Source of the DNA: Conoideocrella luteorostrata | Taxonomy: Eukaryota; Ascomycota; Sordariomycetes; Hypocreales; Clavicipitaceae | Reading direction: 5' to 3' | Length of the DNA stretch: 64,000 nt | Assembly: GCA_032433595.1 (NCBI GenBank) | Contig: JASWJB010000171.1 | Span: forward strand, 1-64,000 | Shown here: positions 49,157 through 59,669 of the stretch, one piece after another | How the letters are laid out: each line of letters starts with the position of its first letter | Position numbering within the stretch: position 1 is the stretch's first letter | Program-made: the position numbers and the translations under genes | The notes under the pieces: model-generated | Databases searched by the model: none | Told to the model about the DNA's origin: nothing | What the model saw: the letters and a program-made list of their open reading frames with translations, nothing else

Positions 49157-50014
49157 ATGCCGTTCGGGAACAAGTCCAAAAAGTACTGGATTGTTCCGCA
49201 AGAAGCTCTTTCTCCGGATGATCTCCAGCTCGGGAGTCTTTTAAAACGACCAAATGACCCGATCGACCTGCTCAACAGAAATGCTGTGGAGCAAATCGAG
49301 GCCAAGAACATTGTTAAGGAACGCGAGCAAGTCACCAAAAGCCTAAATGATGCCATATCGAATGGATTCGGCATCAATTTTGAAGCTTCGTCCATATTGG
49401 CTGCCGTTTTGGGAGCATCACCAGACGTAGGCGCTGAGCTGTCAAGAAATAAAGGAGACACCATCGAAGCAACAAGAGTCAGAGCGCAGCACTTCATCCC
49501 CCCAGAAGAATATATGAACAAGGCACTTTCTACGCAGCAGGTTGTCGAATATACCAGGCAATCATTCTTCACTGCTCCGGTTTACATGGTTGTCGGTGTA
49601 GCTGTCGCTAGGACGTTGGTCAGAACAGCGAATAATTCTCGCAACACGGAACTCAAGGGTGGGTTTGGGCTTGGCCCCCCGGGCACTGGGATCGAGATAT
49701 CTGCGAACATATCCGGGAATCATGGAAAGGAGTCGGTCTATCAGGATTCGGTAGATGAAGATGTAGTTCTGGCGTATCGTTTGCGGCGCTTTCGCTACTC
49801 CAAAGTCCGCGGTCGACATATCAAGAAAAAGACAGACGAAACCGGTCACGCAATGTACCGTTACATCTCAGAGGATGTCAGCTCTGATGAGGAGAAAGAG
49901 GATCCAGAATATAATCCCGTCTTTTCGTACTTTGAAGACGACGATGTTGCTGCAAGAGATGTAGGCATGGAAGGCTTTGTCGAGGCCGGTGAAGAGGAGG
50001 AAGAGGACGAATAG
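49157..50014 (+). CDS. gasdermin-like pore-forming protein (fungal HET-Q1 / RCD-1 type)
   Basis: One exon, 285 residues, in the size range of fungal gasdermins. The N-terminal part has features I associate with the family: an aromatic-rich start (KYWIVP), an LGSLLKRPNDP block, HFIPPEEYM near 112-120, and a hydrophobic strand FFTAPVYMVVGVAVA (137-151) followed by variable strands. Residues 208-225 are strongly basic. The tail from about 237 is strongly acidic and ends in a Glu/Asp run. In characterised fungal gasdermins a protease removes a short C-terminal peptide and the N-terminal domain then makes membrane pores that kill the cell. No signal peptide is present (cytosolic). The family call rests on pattern plus the neighbouring S8 protease and needs a profile search. 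Confidence 0.75.
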   Translation: MPFGNKSKKYWIVPQEALSPDDLQLGSLLKRPNDPIDLLNRNAVEQIEAKNIVKEREQVTKSLNDAISNGFGINFEASSILAAVLGASPDVGAELSRNKGDTIEATRVRAQHFIPPEEYMNKALSTQQVVEYTRQSFFTAPVYMVVGVAVARTLVRTANNSRNTELKGGFGLGPPGTGIEISANISGNHGKESVYQDSVDEDVVLAYRLRRFRYSKVRGRHIKKKTDETGHAMYRYISEDVSSDEEKEDPEYNPVFSYFEDDDVAARDVGMEGFVEAGEEEEEDE

Positions 50015-50417
50015 TTTCGCGAACTTGATTACCTAGGACTATTGAGAGACGCTTAGAAAAATAAGAAATGAAATTGAGGACAGAAAGGAACACCCGATTG
50101 CTGGGGTTGCATCTGCTACACGCTACCCGACAAGTGTATCTTTCCGGTGAGCTGGTTGCAGTTGGAGCGCACTCATAAGCCTTATTATTTATTATCGCTT
50201 TTTATTGTTATTGTCCATTGTGTCACTTCTTTGTTTATCCTATGGCTCTACTAACACCATAGTCCGACACTCACGCCGCGCCACACGCTGCTGCCACACA
50301 ACGCAAATCTGTAAATTACCGACACGGTCTTATCTGTGAACCCTCATTCAATTCACGTCAAATAATCTGCTGGTTGGCGGCCTAAAACCTACCGCGTCTA
50401 CTTAAGCATCACGGTTC
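50015..50417. other. convergent intergenic region
   Basis: This lies between the gasdermin-like stop and the MFS stop. T/A-rich runs near 50180-50240 suit 3' ends. No gene seen. Confidence 0.6.
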
Positions 50418-52657
50418 TTACTTCTGAAGTGCACTTAATGCCCCCTCGCCGTGATGCGTTGCAGGTTCCGTCTTTTCACTCGCATGCAGCTCATCCTCCG
50501 CAAATTGGTATAATGGGGGGAATGGGCTGACGTCTCGGCGCAAGATGTGCTTGTTGAGATACCAAGGTAGCTTCCGGAGATAGTAGGCGCTGTGGTCGCG
50601 GTTCTTCATGCTGAACACACTGTCGAGCTCCTCAAGTGTGAGGTTCTTCGTCTCGGGCAGCATGAAGTAGCAGAAGACCCAGCCGAACAAATTCCAAGCA
50701 GCATACCAGCAGAACGCTCCAGTGTTCCCGTATGCTTTCAACAGGGGAGGCCAACTCAAGCTGATGATGAAATTGAATCCCCAGGTGATGGCCGTGCTGG
50801 AAGACATACCGATGTCGCGAATGTGCAACGGAAATGCTTCAGCGCTGTACGTGAATGGCACAGGACCCTCGCCTGGTGAGTAGACAACCATGAAAAGGTA
50901 CAAGCCGGTGGTGACGCAAGCCAGCTGCGCACTGCCAGGAACGAAAAACGAAAACCCGGTGAACAGCATGCAGAGAGCCATGAGCGGGAAGCTGGTCAGC
51001 AAAAGGTTGCGTCGGCCGAAAGTATCAATGGTGTAGATGGCTGGAATGGCAAAAACCCAGTTGATCAGACCGCCGCCCATGGATGCCAGCAGAGCCTGGG
51101 AGCGGCTATAACCGGCACTTTCGAAAATGCTGGTTGAGTAATACGCAATCACGTTGACTAAATGAACTGCTTAGCTATTGCTATCTCATACTCGGATGCT
51201 TGAAGGAAGCAGGAAACGACTTACCTCCACAAAATTGCTGCATAAACTATGATGATAAACGGCATTTAGCTTACAGATGCCAACGAGATAAAACGTATCG
51301 CTGTCAAGTGTACTCACCATGGTGAACCATGCGCTCTGGGCAGCACGTCGATTTCGACGCACGGTGAAAAACTCCTTCAAAAGATTTCGACCTTCTCGTT
51401 CCTTTTGCTCAACATGAAGAAGTTTGTATGCGTAGTACATGTCGCGCGTGGCCTGTATGGGATGGTGACGAAGACGTAGAAGGGATCGGAGCGCCCTGTC
51501 ATACTTGCCCTTCTCCATATACCATCTAGGGCTTTCGGGACAAAGGTAGACTTGCAGCATGACAAACAAAGGCGGAATTGAGGTCGAGCCCAGCATCCAT
51601 CTCCACTGAGAGTGTTCTCCCAAGAAGTTTGTATTCTGGAAAGCTACCGAGGCCACGAAACCAAGGACGATTCCGAACGCTGTCCACATCTACAAATGTC
51701 ATGTTAGCGGAAAGCCGATGTTGACTCTTCGATCGTCGTGCTTCTTTACACACCTGCCACATCATGGTGAGCGCTCCTCGGATAGTCTTGGGAGTGCACT
51801 CGGCAGCGTACACTGGAGTTGTGCTAGATTTGGCTCCAACAGCGAAGCCGAGCATGAATCGAGCGGCAAGCAAGTTGCCGTATCTAGACGCGGGGTTAGA
51901 TCTTCGTAATTGTTATTGCATGTAGACGAAATGGTTAGCTTACGAATCTGCAACCGCCATCCATATGCCAGTGACTACAGAAATGAAACAAGAGATGAAA
52001 ATTGTGAACCTTCGGCCTCCGATCTTGTTCAGAAATGGATTTGTCCAACAGCCGATGAGTGCAGAGCATAGATAGGGGGCACCATTCATGAGGCCCTGCA
52101 TGATAGGATCTGTTATGTGAAACTCCTGATAGTAGAACACCTGAGATGAAACATTAGCTTCTACTCTCCAGTGTGGAGTGAAAGGGATTTGGTATTAATT
52201 CGATCAGTCATGTGCTTACCTGTGCGCCATTGACAGCAGTCTGATCCATTCCCTGGACAATAGCAGATCCAGCACACAGTGTGCAAAGAAAGTACAGCAT
52301 AAATGGCTGGCTCCAGCGATGAGTTACCTCACGCCGAAGAATGGCCTTTTCGTCTTCATCCAGTGTGTCGACCTGTTCGAATCCATTTTTGGAATTCATC
52401 ACCTGTGCAACGACAGCTCCTTTGCGGAAATGCTCACGATGGTCGGCGAGCCCTTTCTCATCCACAAATGCGTCCACATCAGCAATCAATTGCTCTCTGG
52501 TTAGTCCAGAGAGAGGATTCCGCAGTAAAGCAGCTGTGGATTGTTTTCGCTCATTGGTGTAGTTTTCTGACTCGTCACCATTGCTAGAAGAGTTGCGATG
52601 GAATGCAGCCCTTTCGCCGGCGTTGGGAGATTCTATGTCTTCCCTTGGAGGAGGCAT
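50418..52657 (-). CDS. MFS sugar transporter with long N-terminal cytosolic region
   Basis: Six exons (52657-52220, 52140-51944, 51883-51754, 51689-51318, 51246-51225, 51157-50418) encode 632 residues. About 110 polar residues precede helix 1 (FMLYFLCTLCAGSAIVQGMDQTA). Signature blocks include NKIGGRRF, RFMLGFAVGAKSSTTPVYAAE, PESPRWYMEKGK, QQFCGVNVIAYYSTSIF, DTFGRRN and PETKNLTLEELDSVFS. The QQFCG motif is encoded by a 22-nt exon bounded by a TAG acceptor and a GTAAGT donor. All introns (60-79 bp) keep phase. By family it is a plasma-membrane sugar or sugar-alcohol porter; the substrate is unknown. It is convergent with the gasdermin-like gene and probably not functionally tied to it. Confidence 0.93.
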
Positions 52658-53265
52658 CGTGCTTATCAGCTATCCCTTTTGCGAAAGGGGGAATTATAAA
52701 GACTCGTGGCCCGTTGACTAGGTATCGAAAATTGGTATATCGACATACAAGAGTCACAACAGGTTGTAATATCGGCACCGCAGAACCTGGCGTCCTTTAA
52801 AGACAATGACTGTTAATTCGGAAAAATTATGAAGTATTGCATTTTTTCCAAGTATGGGGATGACGCTCCAATTATCTACTTGGCAAGACCATGGGGCATT
52901 TTCCGGAGAGAGTATGGGGAAGTGGACGGAGCAACTCGTGCCAAGACGACGGACGATTCTCATCATATTCTACAAAAAGGTAAAATTGATCTACCCAGAG
53001 GCCAAGAAGTGGAGATTGAAGCGTCATGTGGATAATCAAAGTCTCGGCACTGAAGGAAAAATATCAAGATAGGTGAGCTTCATAGTGGTGAGAGACGCCA
53101 AGACTTGGCTGAGATGAAAGGGCAGTTGTCGATCCTTGAACCAGTGAAGCCAACTGTGGGAGGGCCACAGCACAATGATGTAAGGAAGCATAGCCAAGAC
53201 GCTGCAGCCTAATTCATAAGATAATTTGAAAAGAAAAAAAAAAGGCGGGGTGGAGGAAAAGAAAT

Positions 53266-53286
53266 GAAGAAGAAGAAGAAGAAGAA
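53266..53286 (+). repeat. (GAA)7 microsatellite in a purine tract
   Basis: Seven GAA triplets sit inside an A/G-rich stretch (53228-53296) that also holds two poly-A runs of ten or so bases. Confidence 0.9.
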
Positions 53287-55509
53287 AAAAAAAAGGACTT
53301 CAAGTCAATTGCAGATGGTTTGGCCCTCCTGTCAGTTGTCGAGGCAGGACAAGCTGACGGCACGGATAACTATATGCCACATTTTATTTGCGGCAGCGAT
53401 ATAAACGACATCTTCTTAAAACGCCAAAACGGCATGAAAAGAAGGAGTGCGGTTGATGGCGCCGAAGAGAAACGAATCTGTCTACCAAGGCCGCAAGACG
53501 ACTCGGCGCCGAAAAACACGACTCACGCTGGCAAGTTGACCGCCGGTTCGGTCGTGCCTCGATGATGAATGCCAAGCAGCACGTCTCCAGGATGCCAAGT
53601 AACTTGCCAACAGCCACGGTCGCAGGGCCCTCATAATATAGTTGAATTGGGAAATCCTGCTGCCTGCCAGTCCAGAACCTTGAACGAATTAAGCTTATTC
53701 GTCGCGCACGGTCGAACAACTCCACTGCCGAGCATCTTGGCCAGAGCCTCGGATTCTCCAAAGCTCGGCGCCGCCTCAGTCACTGTGGCAGAGGAAACAG
53801 GCCCTGTTTTCATCGACGATGCAAATTATGACGGCGCTGTGACAGTAGATTCATCGATCTACAGGCCGTGGCTGTCGCCCTGTTTAAGCCTTGTCAAGGC
53901 TAGTGGTCTCATTGGCATTGTTTTATGCAGCCAGAGATCCGCTCGCTAATGCCAAGCATGATACTAGCTGTGGTGTCGCTTCGTCCAGCTAGCAAGAGTA
54001 TGACTGCCTTGATCAGGGCGTTCTAGAAAAATTCCTCAATAAGCGTGGATCGTCGCATGGTATGTTTCATGAACGGGCTTGCAGTAACAATAAGGCTGAC
54101 TTGGGATAAGAGCTGAAGATAGAGGGACTTGGGCGCCACCTCAATTAGTGAGCGCATTGGTGCTGGCAACTGTATCAATTACAGAGATAGATGTTTTAGT
54201 ATAATGAAGTCTAACTATGCTAAGCGATGAAATGTATTGTTTCGGAGCAAGGAAGACAAGACTCAATCAACTTGGCCGACCAGACGGCTGTTTCTCCGCC
54301 GGCCAGTTCTACCTGCTGTCATAGAAGAAGAATTTTCAACGGCTACTCCCGCTGATGGTGACCCCCTTTTTTCCCTTGTCGTATTTATATAAATAGCTTT
54401 ATTTAATTTATAGCTGCATGCCAGTGACTTTACTAATGCGACGAAAACTGCTATGGCAATCTTTTTCTTATGAACCGACGATAATATTCGTTGTTATTGC
54501 TATGATCCCAACCAGCCCGGCGGATATGTTCTGATCATCCTATCTACAACGTCTCGGTTTAAGGTACGGTTATTGCGTCATATCATGAAGGTGGGTGAGA
54601 GGAAGGCTGATCCGAGCGGCAGCATGGAACTCCAACTCAATCACAGCAATTCGCTGAATCATCATTGGCATGTCCACGTTTCATACTCGCGGCCCCTTGC
54701 AGCGTCCTTGCATCCCATCCGGATTTCGAATCAGCGGAAACCCCGCCATACCAGTCACTTTTCCGCAGCGTGTAGCCAGCCGACGCATCATGTGCCCGGC
54801 GTTGCCAGCAAAAAATGGACTTTGTCTCGTCACCCGGTGAATTGCCTGCCTCTTTCCATCGAATTTGCCATGAACTGGTGAATCACTGGCAGAAGTATCC
54901 ATATTCACAGGTTGGGGAGGGCAGGGGCCAAGAATTACCAATCGTTGACTTGTGCGCTGTTGACAGTCTGTGAATTTCCACAGGATCTAGGTAACGTCTA
55001 TCATGTGCAACAAGCCAAACTGCATGCTCTACCCATGAACATCCACAATCTCATCGGCATTCGCCTTGTTTGTCGTGATTTTCTCAGCATTCCTGTCTCC
55101 TATAATGACTCGCTATGTGACGGCAAATTACCACCAGCAAAACACACAAACGGATCACTCGACGGCAAGCGATGATCAAATTTCCACAGGTGTAACCAGA
55201 AAAATTTACATGACAAGATCGACGAGACAACTTACGAAGGTGCGAGCAGATATGCTTTCACACTCTCTGCCGGTACAGTAGCACAAAGTACGACACACAA
55301 GCCAAGCAGGCAAGCAAGCAAGCAAACCCTGCCGGAGCTTCTGTCCCTTTTATCTGAGTTCTCACCCCCAACAAATTACTCTTCACTGCAGCTACGCCAC
55401 ATCTTCCCAGAACAAACTACATCACCGACAGTAGATAGTCACTCTCTCATATGACAAGAGCGTTTCAGTTTCCAACAGCACCGACAATCCCATCACTCGA
55501 GGTAACAAT

Positions 55510-55517
55510 TATAAATA
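55510..55517 (+). promoter_or_regulatory. TATA box upstream of the 55605 gene
   Basis: TATAAATA lies 95 bp before the ATG at 55605, which supports that open frame as a real gene. Confidence 0.55.
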
Positions 55518-55604
55518 GAGGCAGGACACCAGCATAAAAAATCCTCTCAGAAACGCCGATACAAATAGTGGGAAAACCATGCAAACTCATCTCACTCTCG
55601 CATC

Positions 55605-56405
55605 ATGGAGCAACAGTCGGAGCAGCAGGAGGACTTTCAAGATGATCCTACTCCCCTGAGCGATGTTACCAAGGTCATTCACTTACGGTTAGACAGAGCG
55701 GCAAGGGCGGGCTCGAAACGGTTGACACGAAGAGCAGTTTTTGAGAGAGACTGGCTTTTCGGCAGGCCCGATCATGCACCGGTCATTTCGTCACCATTGA
55801 GGCAACCTAGCTGGGATCAGAGTGCAGTTCCGGCATCTACAACGCCACATGCTGCAAGCCTTGAATATGATGATCGGCCTTTGCTTTCGCGGGGCTTGGA
55901 TGATGAGCCCGTCGTTTTGCATCCCCCCGGGTTGGAGAGAGTATCTCCCGAGATATGGGCGAATTGGTATCTTGATGATCTGCAATCTAATGCTGCGGGT
56001 CCGGAGACAGAGCCCGACGAAGAACAACAGCCTTCGTTACGGGAGCTCTCTGAGGCTGCAGATCCGGATTACTCGAGCAGCGCATATCCGCTGAGCATCT
56101 TACAGGATCCGGTGGGTTCGGCTCGAGTTTCTCGGAGTGGCGGCCCATCATCCTCACAAGATCCGATGTCGTCCAATTTCTCGACGCCTGATCTGCCCAG
56201 GCCCCCGTCAGGATACCCTTTTAGCGCGCCAACTCCATCGCGATCTAGAGGTCATTCAAAAACCCCTTTAGCAACAGAGTTGTATCATTCGCAAGGTGCG
56301 AGTATAGTTCGGCCGGGGACTCCGCGACAACGCACTTCAAGTAGTCGATCTGAAGGGATATCTGCGGAAGGCAGCGTTCAGCCCTTCTCGTACGACGTGA
56401 AATGA
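55605..56405 (+). CDS. orphan acidic, disordered protein of unknown function
   Basis: A single-exon frame of 266 residues starts in good context (CATCATGGAG) and has a TATA box 95 bp upstream. The N-terminal ~60 residues contain a possibly structured stretch (VTKVIHLRLDRAARAG, RRAVFERDWLFGRP). The rest is rich in Ser, Pro, Glu and Asp and almost certainly disordered; an aromatic patch (SPEIWANWYLDDLQ) near 125 could be a short binding motif. No signal peptide, membrane helix or known domain is visible. I do not recognise it, and an artefactual frame cannot be excluded, although its length and promoter argue against that. Confidence 0.55.
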   Translation: MEQQSEQQEDFQDDPTPLSDVTKVIHLRLDRAARAGSKRLTRRAVFERDWLFGRPDHAPVISSPLRQPSWDQSAVPASTTPHAASLEYDDRPLLSRGLDDEPVVLHPPGLERVSPEIWANWYLDDLQSNAAGPETEPDEEQQPSLRELSEAADPDYSSSAYPLSILQDPVGSARVSRSGGPSSSQDPMSSNFSTPDLPRPPSGYPFSAPTPSRSRGHSKTPLATELYHSQGASIVRPGTPRQRTSSSRSEGISAEGSVQPFSYDVK

Positions 56406-57596
56406 CGATGATATGGGTGACGTTCTCCAACCGAATCGAATTATATAGAACAAATTTGAGCTTCTCACCCAATTATTTCTTTATTTATTTATTTTGAGAA
56501 AAAGAAAGTCCTGGAAATGGCAAGGTCTCTGTTGATAGGGATATATTCGGCCTGTTCATAGTCATTAGCGATAACTGAATGAATACCACAATGAAATCAG
56601 AAAGAAACTGCCTGCAGGTGTCCGGATCGTCCTACCTCTGAGTCCATATCAGCAAGGGTTTTGTCGAGACAGCAGTCCGCAAAACTTTCTTCGCTGTACC
56701 ATAAGCAGAGCAGTCAGTCTTCTAGGTTGCATGTTCCACCTCAAATTTTGCTTTCTTCATAACGTTTCAAGACTTTAGACCCAAACGACAATGGTGAAGT
56801 GAGTCACAATTAAAATTTTAAAGACAACAACCCCTCTTCAAACGCACGTAATCGTCCAGAAAAACAAATGCATGATACCCTCCAAATCCTGCATATACAC
56901 GTCTCCATCACTCCTCAAAACTCACCCACCTGGGCACCAACACCCTCCCTCGTATTACCAAACATCCAAAACGTCCACTACGGCCTCGTATCTCCTTTGA
57001 ATTCCGAGGCCATCTCCGAGCGCCCAGCCCGACCAGCCCGCGTGGCTAACACGATTCCCCTGAAGCCTAGAAAGCGCCGTTTAACGCCTCGCTGAGTGCC
57101 CGGTTTGACCCGGACTCCAGCTTTCTAGCTTAGGTCCCGGTCGGTGCTAATTACCCCGGAGCTATTACCCCGGCTGGGGTAAATATGTGGGGGATTGCAG
57201 TGCTGATATGTATGGGAGGTTTGTTGGTAGAGACCCTGCAAGTGCGTGCATACGCCCCTTTGTGTAAGACATGGGGAAGACGTACACTGCCGCAGATCCG
57301 GCAGAGTTTAAGGTTGGAGATTAGTATGTATGCCGGGTGGAGGTGCAGGATTGGTGTTCTTCGCAAGAGAGGGGAATCTGGAGCTTATTGTTTGGTGGTG
57401 TCTGGTCGCCAATCACGATGAATACAATGTGTCTAGTTTGGTTCTCGCCGTGTTCTGTGGACGTTTACTGTCCTAAGCTGGCGTTTTTCATAGCTCAAGG
57501 CAATTGATAATACGCAAAATGACATATGACATTTCATTCATAATTCAATTCGTAGCATACTAAGCTTTTCTAACAAAATCGTGATATCAAGTTCAA
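56406..57596. other. intergenic, no gene supported
   Basis: A small open frame (56868-57095) is present but shows only low-complexity Pro/Arg-rich text. A GGAGCTATTACCCCGGCTGG-like GC-rich patch lies near 57160. Nothing else stands out. Confidence 0.5.
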
Positions 57597-59669
57597 TCAC
57601 ACATGTATTTCCTTCCTTTCAACATGCTGACCCGTACCCTGGGTCTCTTCCGCAAGCCGCTGCTTCTCATCATACGCCATATCCTGCTGCTCGGCATCCT
57701 TATTGCCGTAAAGGCCGATCTTGTACCAAGGCAGATCAAAGAGACGATCCATGCTTTCCAGACTGCGTCCACTGGTCTCGGGGACAGAAAGCCAAACCCA
57801 AGCACCGCCAAGAATAGTGACGGCAGCGAAACACCAGAAAGTGCCTTTGGGGGAAATACCACCATCGGCAGCAGGTAGAAGCATGTTGGGGACAGCTCGC
57901 GTGTTGCCGTACTGATTGGCAAAGTGAAGTGTCATGGCCCACGACGTTGCAAGGGCACGGATTCGGAGAGGAAACAGCTCAGCAGTGAGCAGGTACTGCA
58001 TGGAGTTCCAGCCCATGGCCCAGCCGCAGCCAGAGACGTAGATCATGGCAATGGCGCCACGGCTGGCACCGACTTGAGACTGGGGTAGAACAAATTTCTT
58101 GACCGTGCCCAGCTGAGGAACGGCCGTGAGGAACGCAGCAACGTAGATCATGGAGATGGCCTGCAGCGTGATGCCGGTAAGAAGAGCGCGCTTCCGGCCA
58201 ATGACATCGACCAGGAAGAGAGCGCAGACAAGAGCCGATACGAGCTTGACGATGCCAAATACAGCAGTGACAAGAAGGCCTTCTTCTTCGCCACCAACGC
58301 CCAGGATCTTGAACAAATCAGGCGCGTACAGGGTGATGGAGCCGGCGCCAGACCATTGCGACAGAAGCTGAACCATGGTGGCCATGTAGACTCGGTAAAG
58401 GTTGCTCTTATTGAGGAACATCTCCTTGAGCTTGCCGAGAAAGCCAACTCCCCTAGTAGCTTCAAGCTCGTGGTCTAAAGCAGCCTGAATGGTGAAAATT
58501 TCTCGAACAATATACTCGCTGTCTGCAGGCTGCTTGCGCAAACGAGCCATGACCTGGGAGGCTTTCTCGCTCCTACCTTGTTTCACCAGGAATCGCGGTG
58601 ACTCGTACTGTGCAAACATGAGAACGAAGATAAGACCAGCCATGATGAGGTGCAAGCTGGTGGGCACAAGCCACTGCTTGTGGCTGGTGTTTGCTATGTG
58701 AATCTTGGCGCCATAATTTGTGAAGTACGCCAAGACGATGCCAATGTACACTGCACCGGTGAAAAAGCAGGTGCAGAGACCTCGAATGGACGCGGGCGCA
58801 ACTTCGGCGATGTACACGGGCCTGTGTAAGCGAGGGGGAAACTGTCAGCGAACGAGAATTCCTCCGCAACAATCAATGTTGGCGTGTTGGCCTTCAAACA
58901 CATCAAACAACAAGCTCAAGCCCAGGCTCAAGGAACCTTTGGCTCGGCCGGATCTGTCTGTGCGCTTGGCATGGCCAAAACAGAAGCACCAAGCCGGGAC
59001 AAGAGATGGAAACTTACCCCACGACAGGGGTCTGGCCCACGCCAAGACCTGCAATGAACCTCCCCGCATAGATGGCACCCAGATTTCCTTTGACGCCGCC
59101 GACCATGAAGATGATGATACCGACAATCCAGAGGACGCAGAGAAATCGTGTCGCCATGATACGACCGATGCGATCACAGACGAAGAAGGCTCTGTATTGG
59201 CCCCAAAAAGTCAGCGCAGGAACACATTAGCAGCCAAAATACTAATCAAGAAATCATCCAGCTTGATTGACCCCAGCTCCCACCACCAGCTCACGCGGAC
59301 GCTGGCAGCGGCTGACGTAGCATTGCAGAAAAGTGTCAGGTGGAGACGCAAGAAAAAACTGATTCATGCCAAACATCCGCAGCTTACTTACATGAGCGCA
59401 CCACCAACTGAGCCAATCTGAACCATGGCTGACACGTTGGCCTTGATGTTGGCTTTTGCCACGTCAGAGTAGCTGCCATAATGAATAGACTTCTGGAAGT
59501 CTTCGGAGTTGAAGGCACCGGATATGAGACCTTCATCGATGCCACGAGCTGCTCCCAGAAGACCGAAGGAAATAACGGCAAACCAAAGACGCCAATTGAA
59601 AGCGCCTTCGGGCTCGCCAAGGTTCTTGAGACGGAAGATGTTGACCGGCTTCTTAACACCGCCCGCCAT
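57597..59669 (-). CDS. MFS sugar / quinate-type transporter
   Basis: Exons 59669-59392, 59191-59018 and 58821-57597 encode 558 residues. The start MAGGVKKPVNIF is typical of this fungal subfamily. Landmarks are the helix-1 block with GAARGIDEGLISGAF, IAFFVCDRIGRI, AGRFIAGLGVGQTPVVGPVYIAEVAP, ESPRFLVKQGRSEKA, QLLSQWSGAGSITLYAPDLF, DVIGRKRALL and VPETSGRSLESMDRLFDLPWYKIG. The two introns are unusually long for this window (200 and 196 bp) but join exactly within conserved motifs. Substrate could be hexose, quinate or another small carbohydrate. The gene lies alone, with a 3.3-kb upstream gap. Confidence 0.93.

Larger units (their letters stand above)
52658..55604. other. 3-kb intergenic region
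   Basis: Holds the MFS promoter on its left and the promoter of the 55605 gene on its right. Low-complexity purine runs occur at 53228-53296. Short open frames (for example around 53569-53949) lack codon or domain evidence. No gene supported. Confidence 0.5.

Noticed and set aside
50418..52657. The adjacent MFS transporter as a third member of the gasdermin module
   Set aside because: It is an ordinary sugar porter, convergent and with its own promoter; nothing links it to cell death.
53569..53949. 126-residue plus-strand frame
   Set aside because: No recognisable motif, weak start context, and an equally long frame (53384-53761) overlaps it on the minus strand.
56868..57095. 75-residue Pro/Arg-rich frame
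   Set aside because: Low complexity without promoter signals or conserved features; too little to call a gene.
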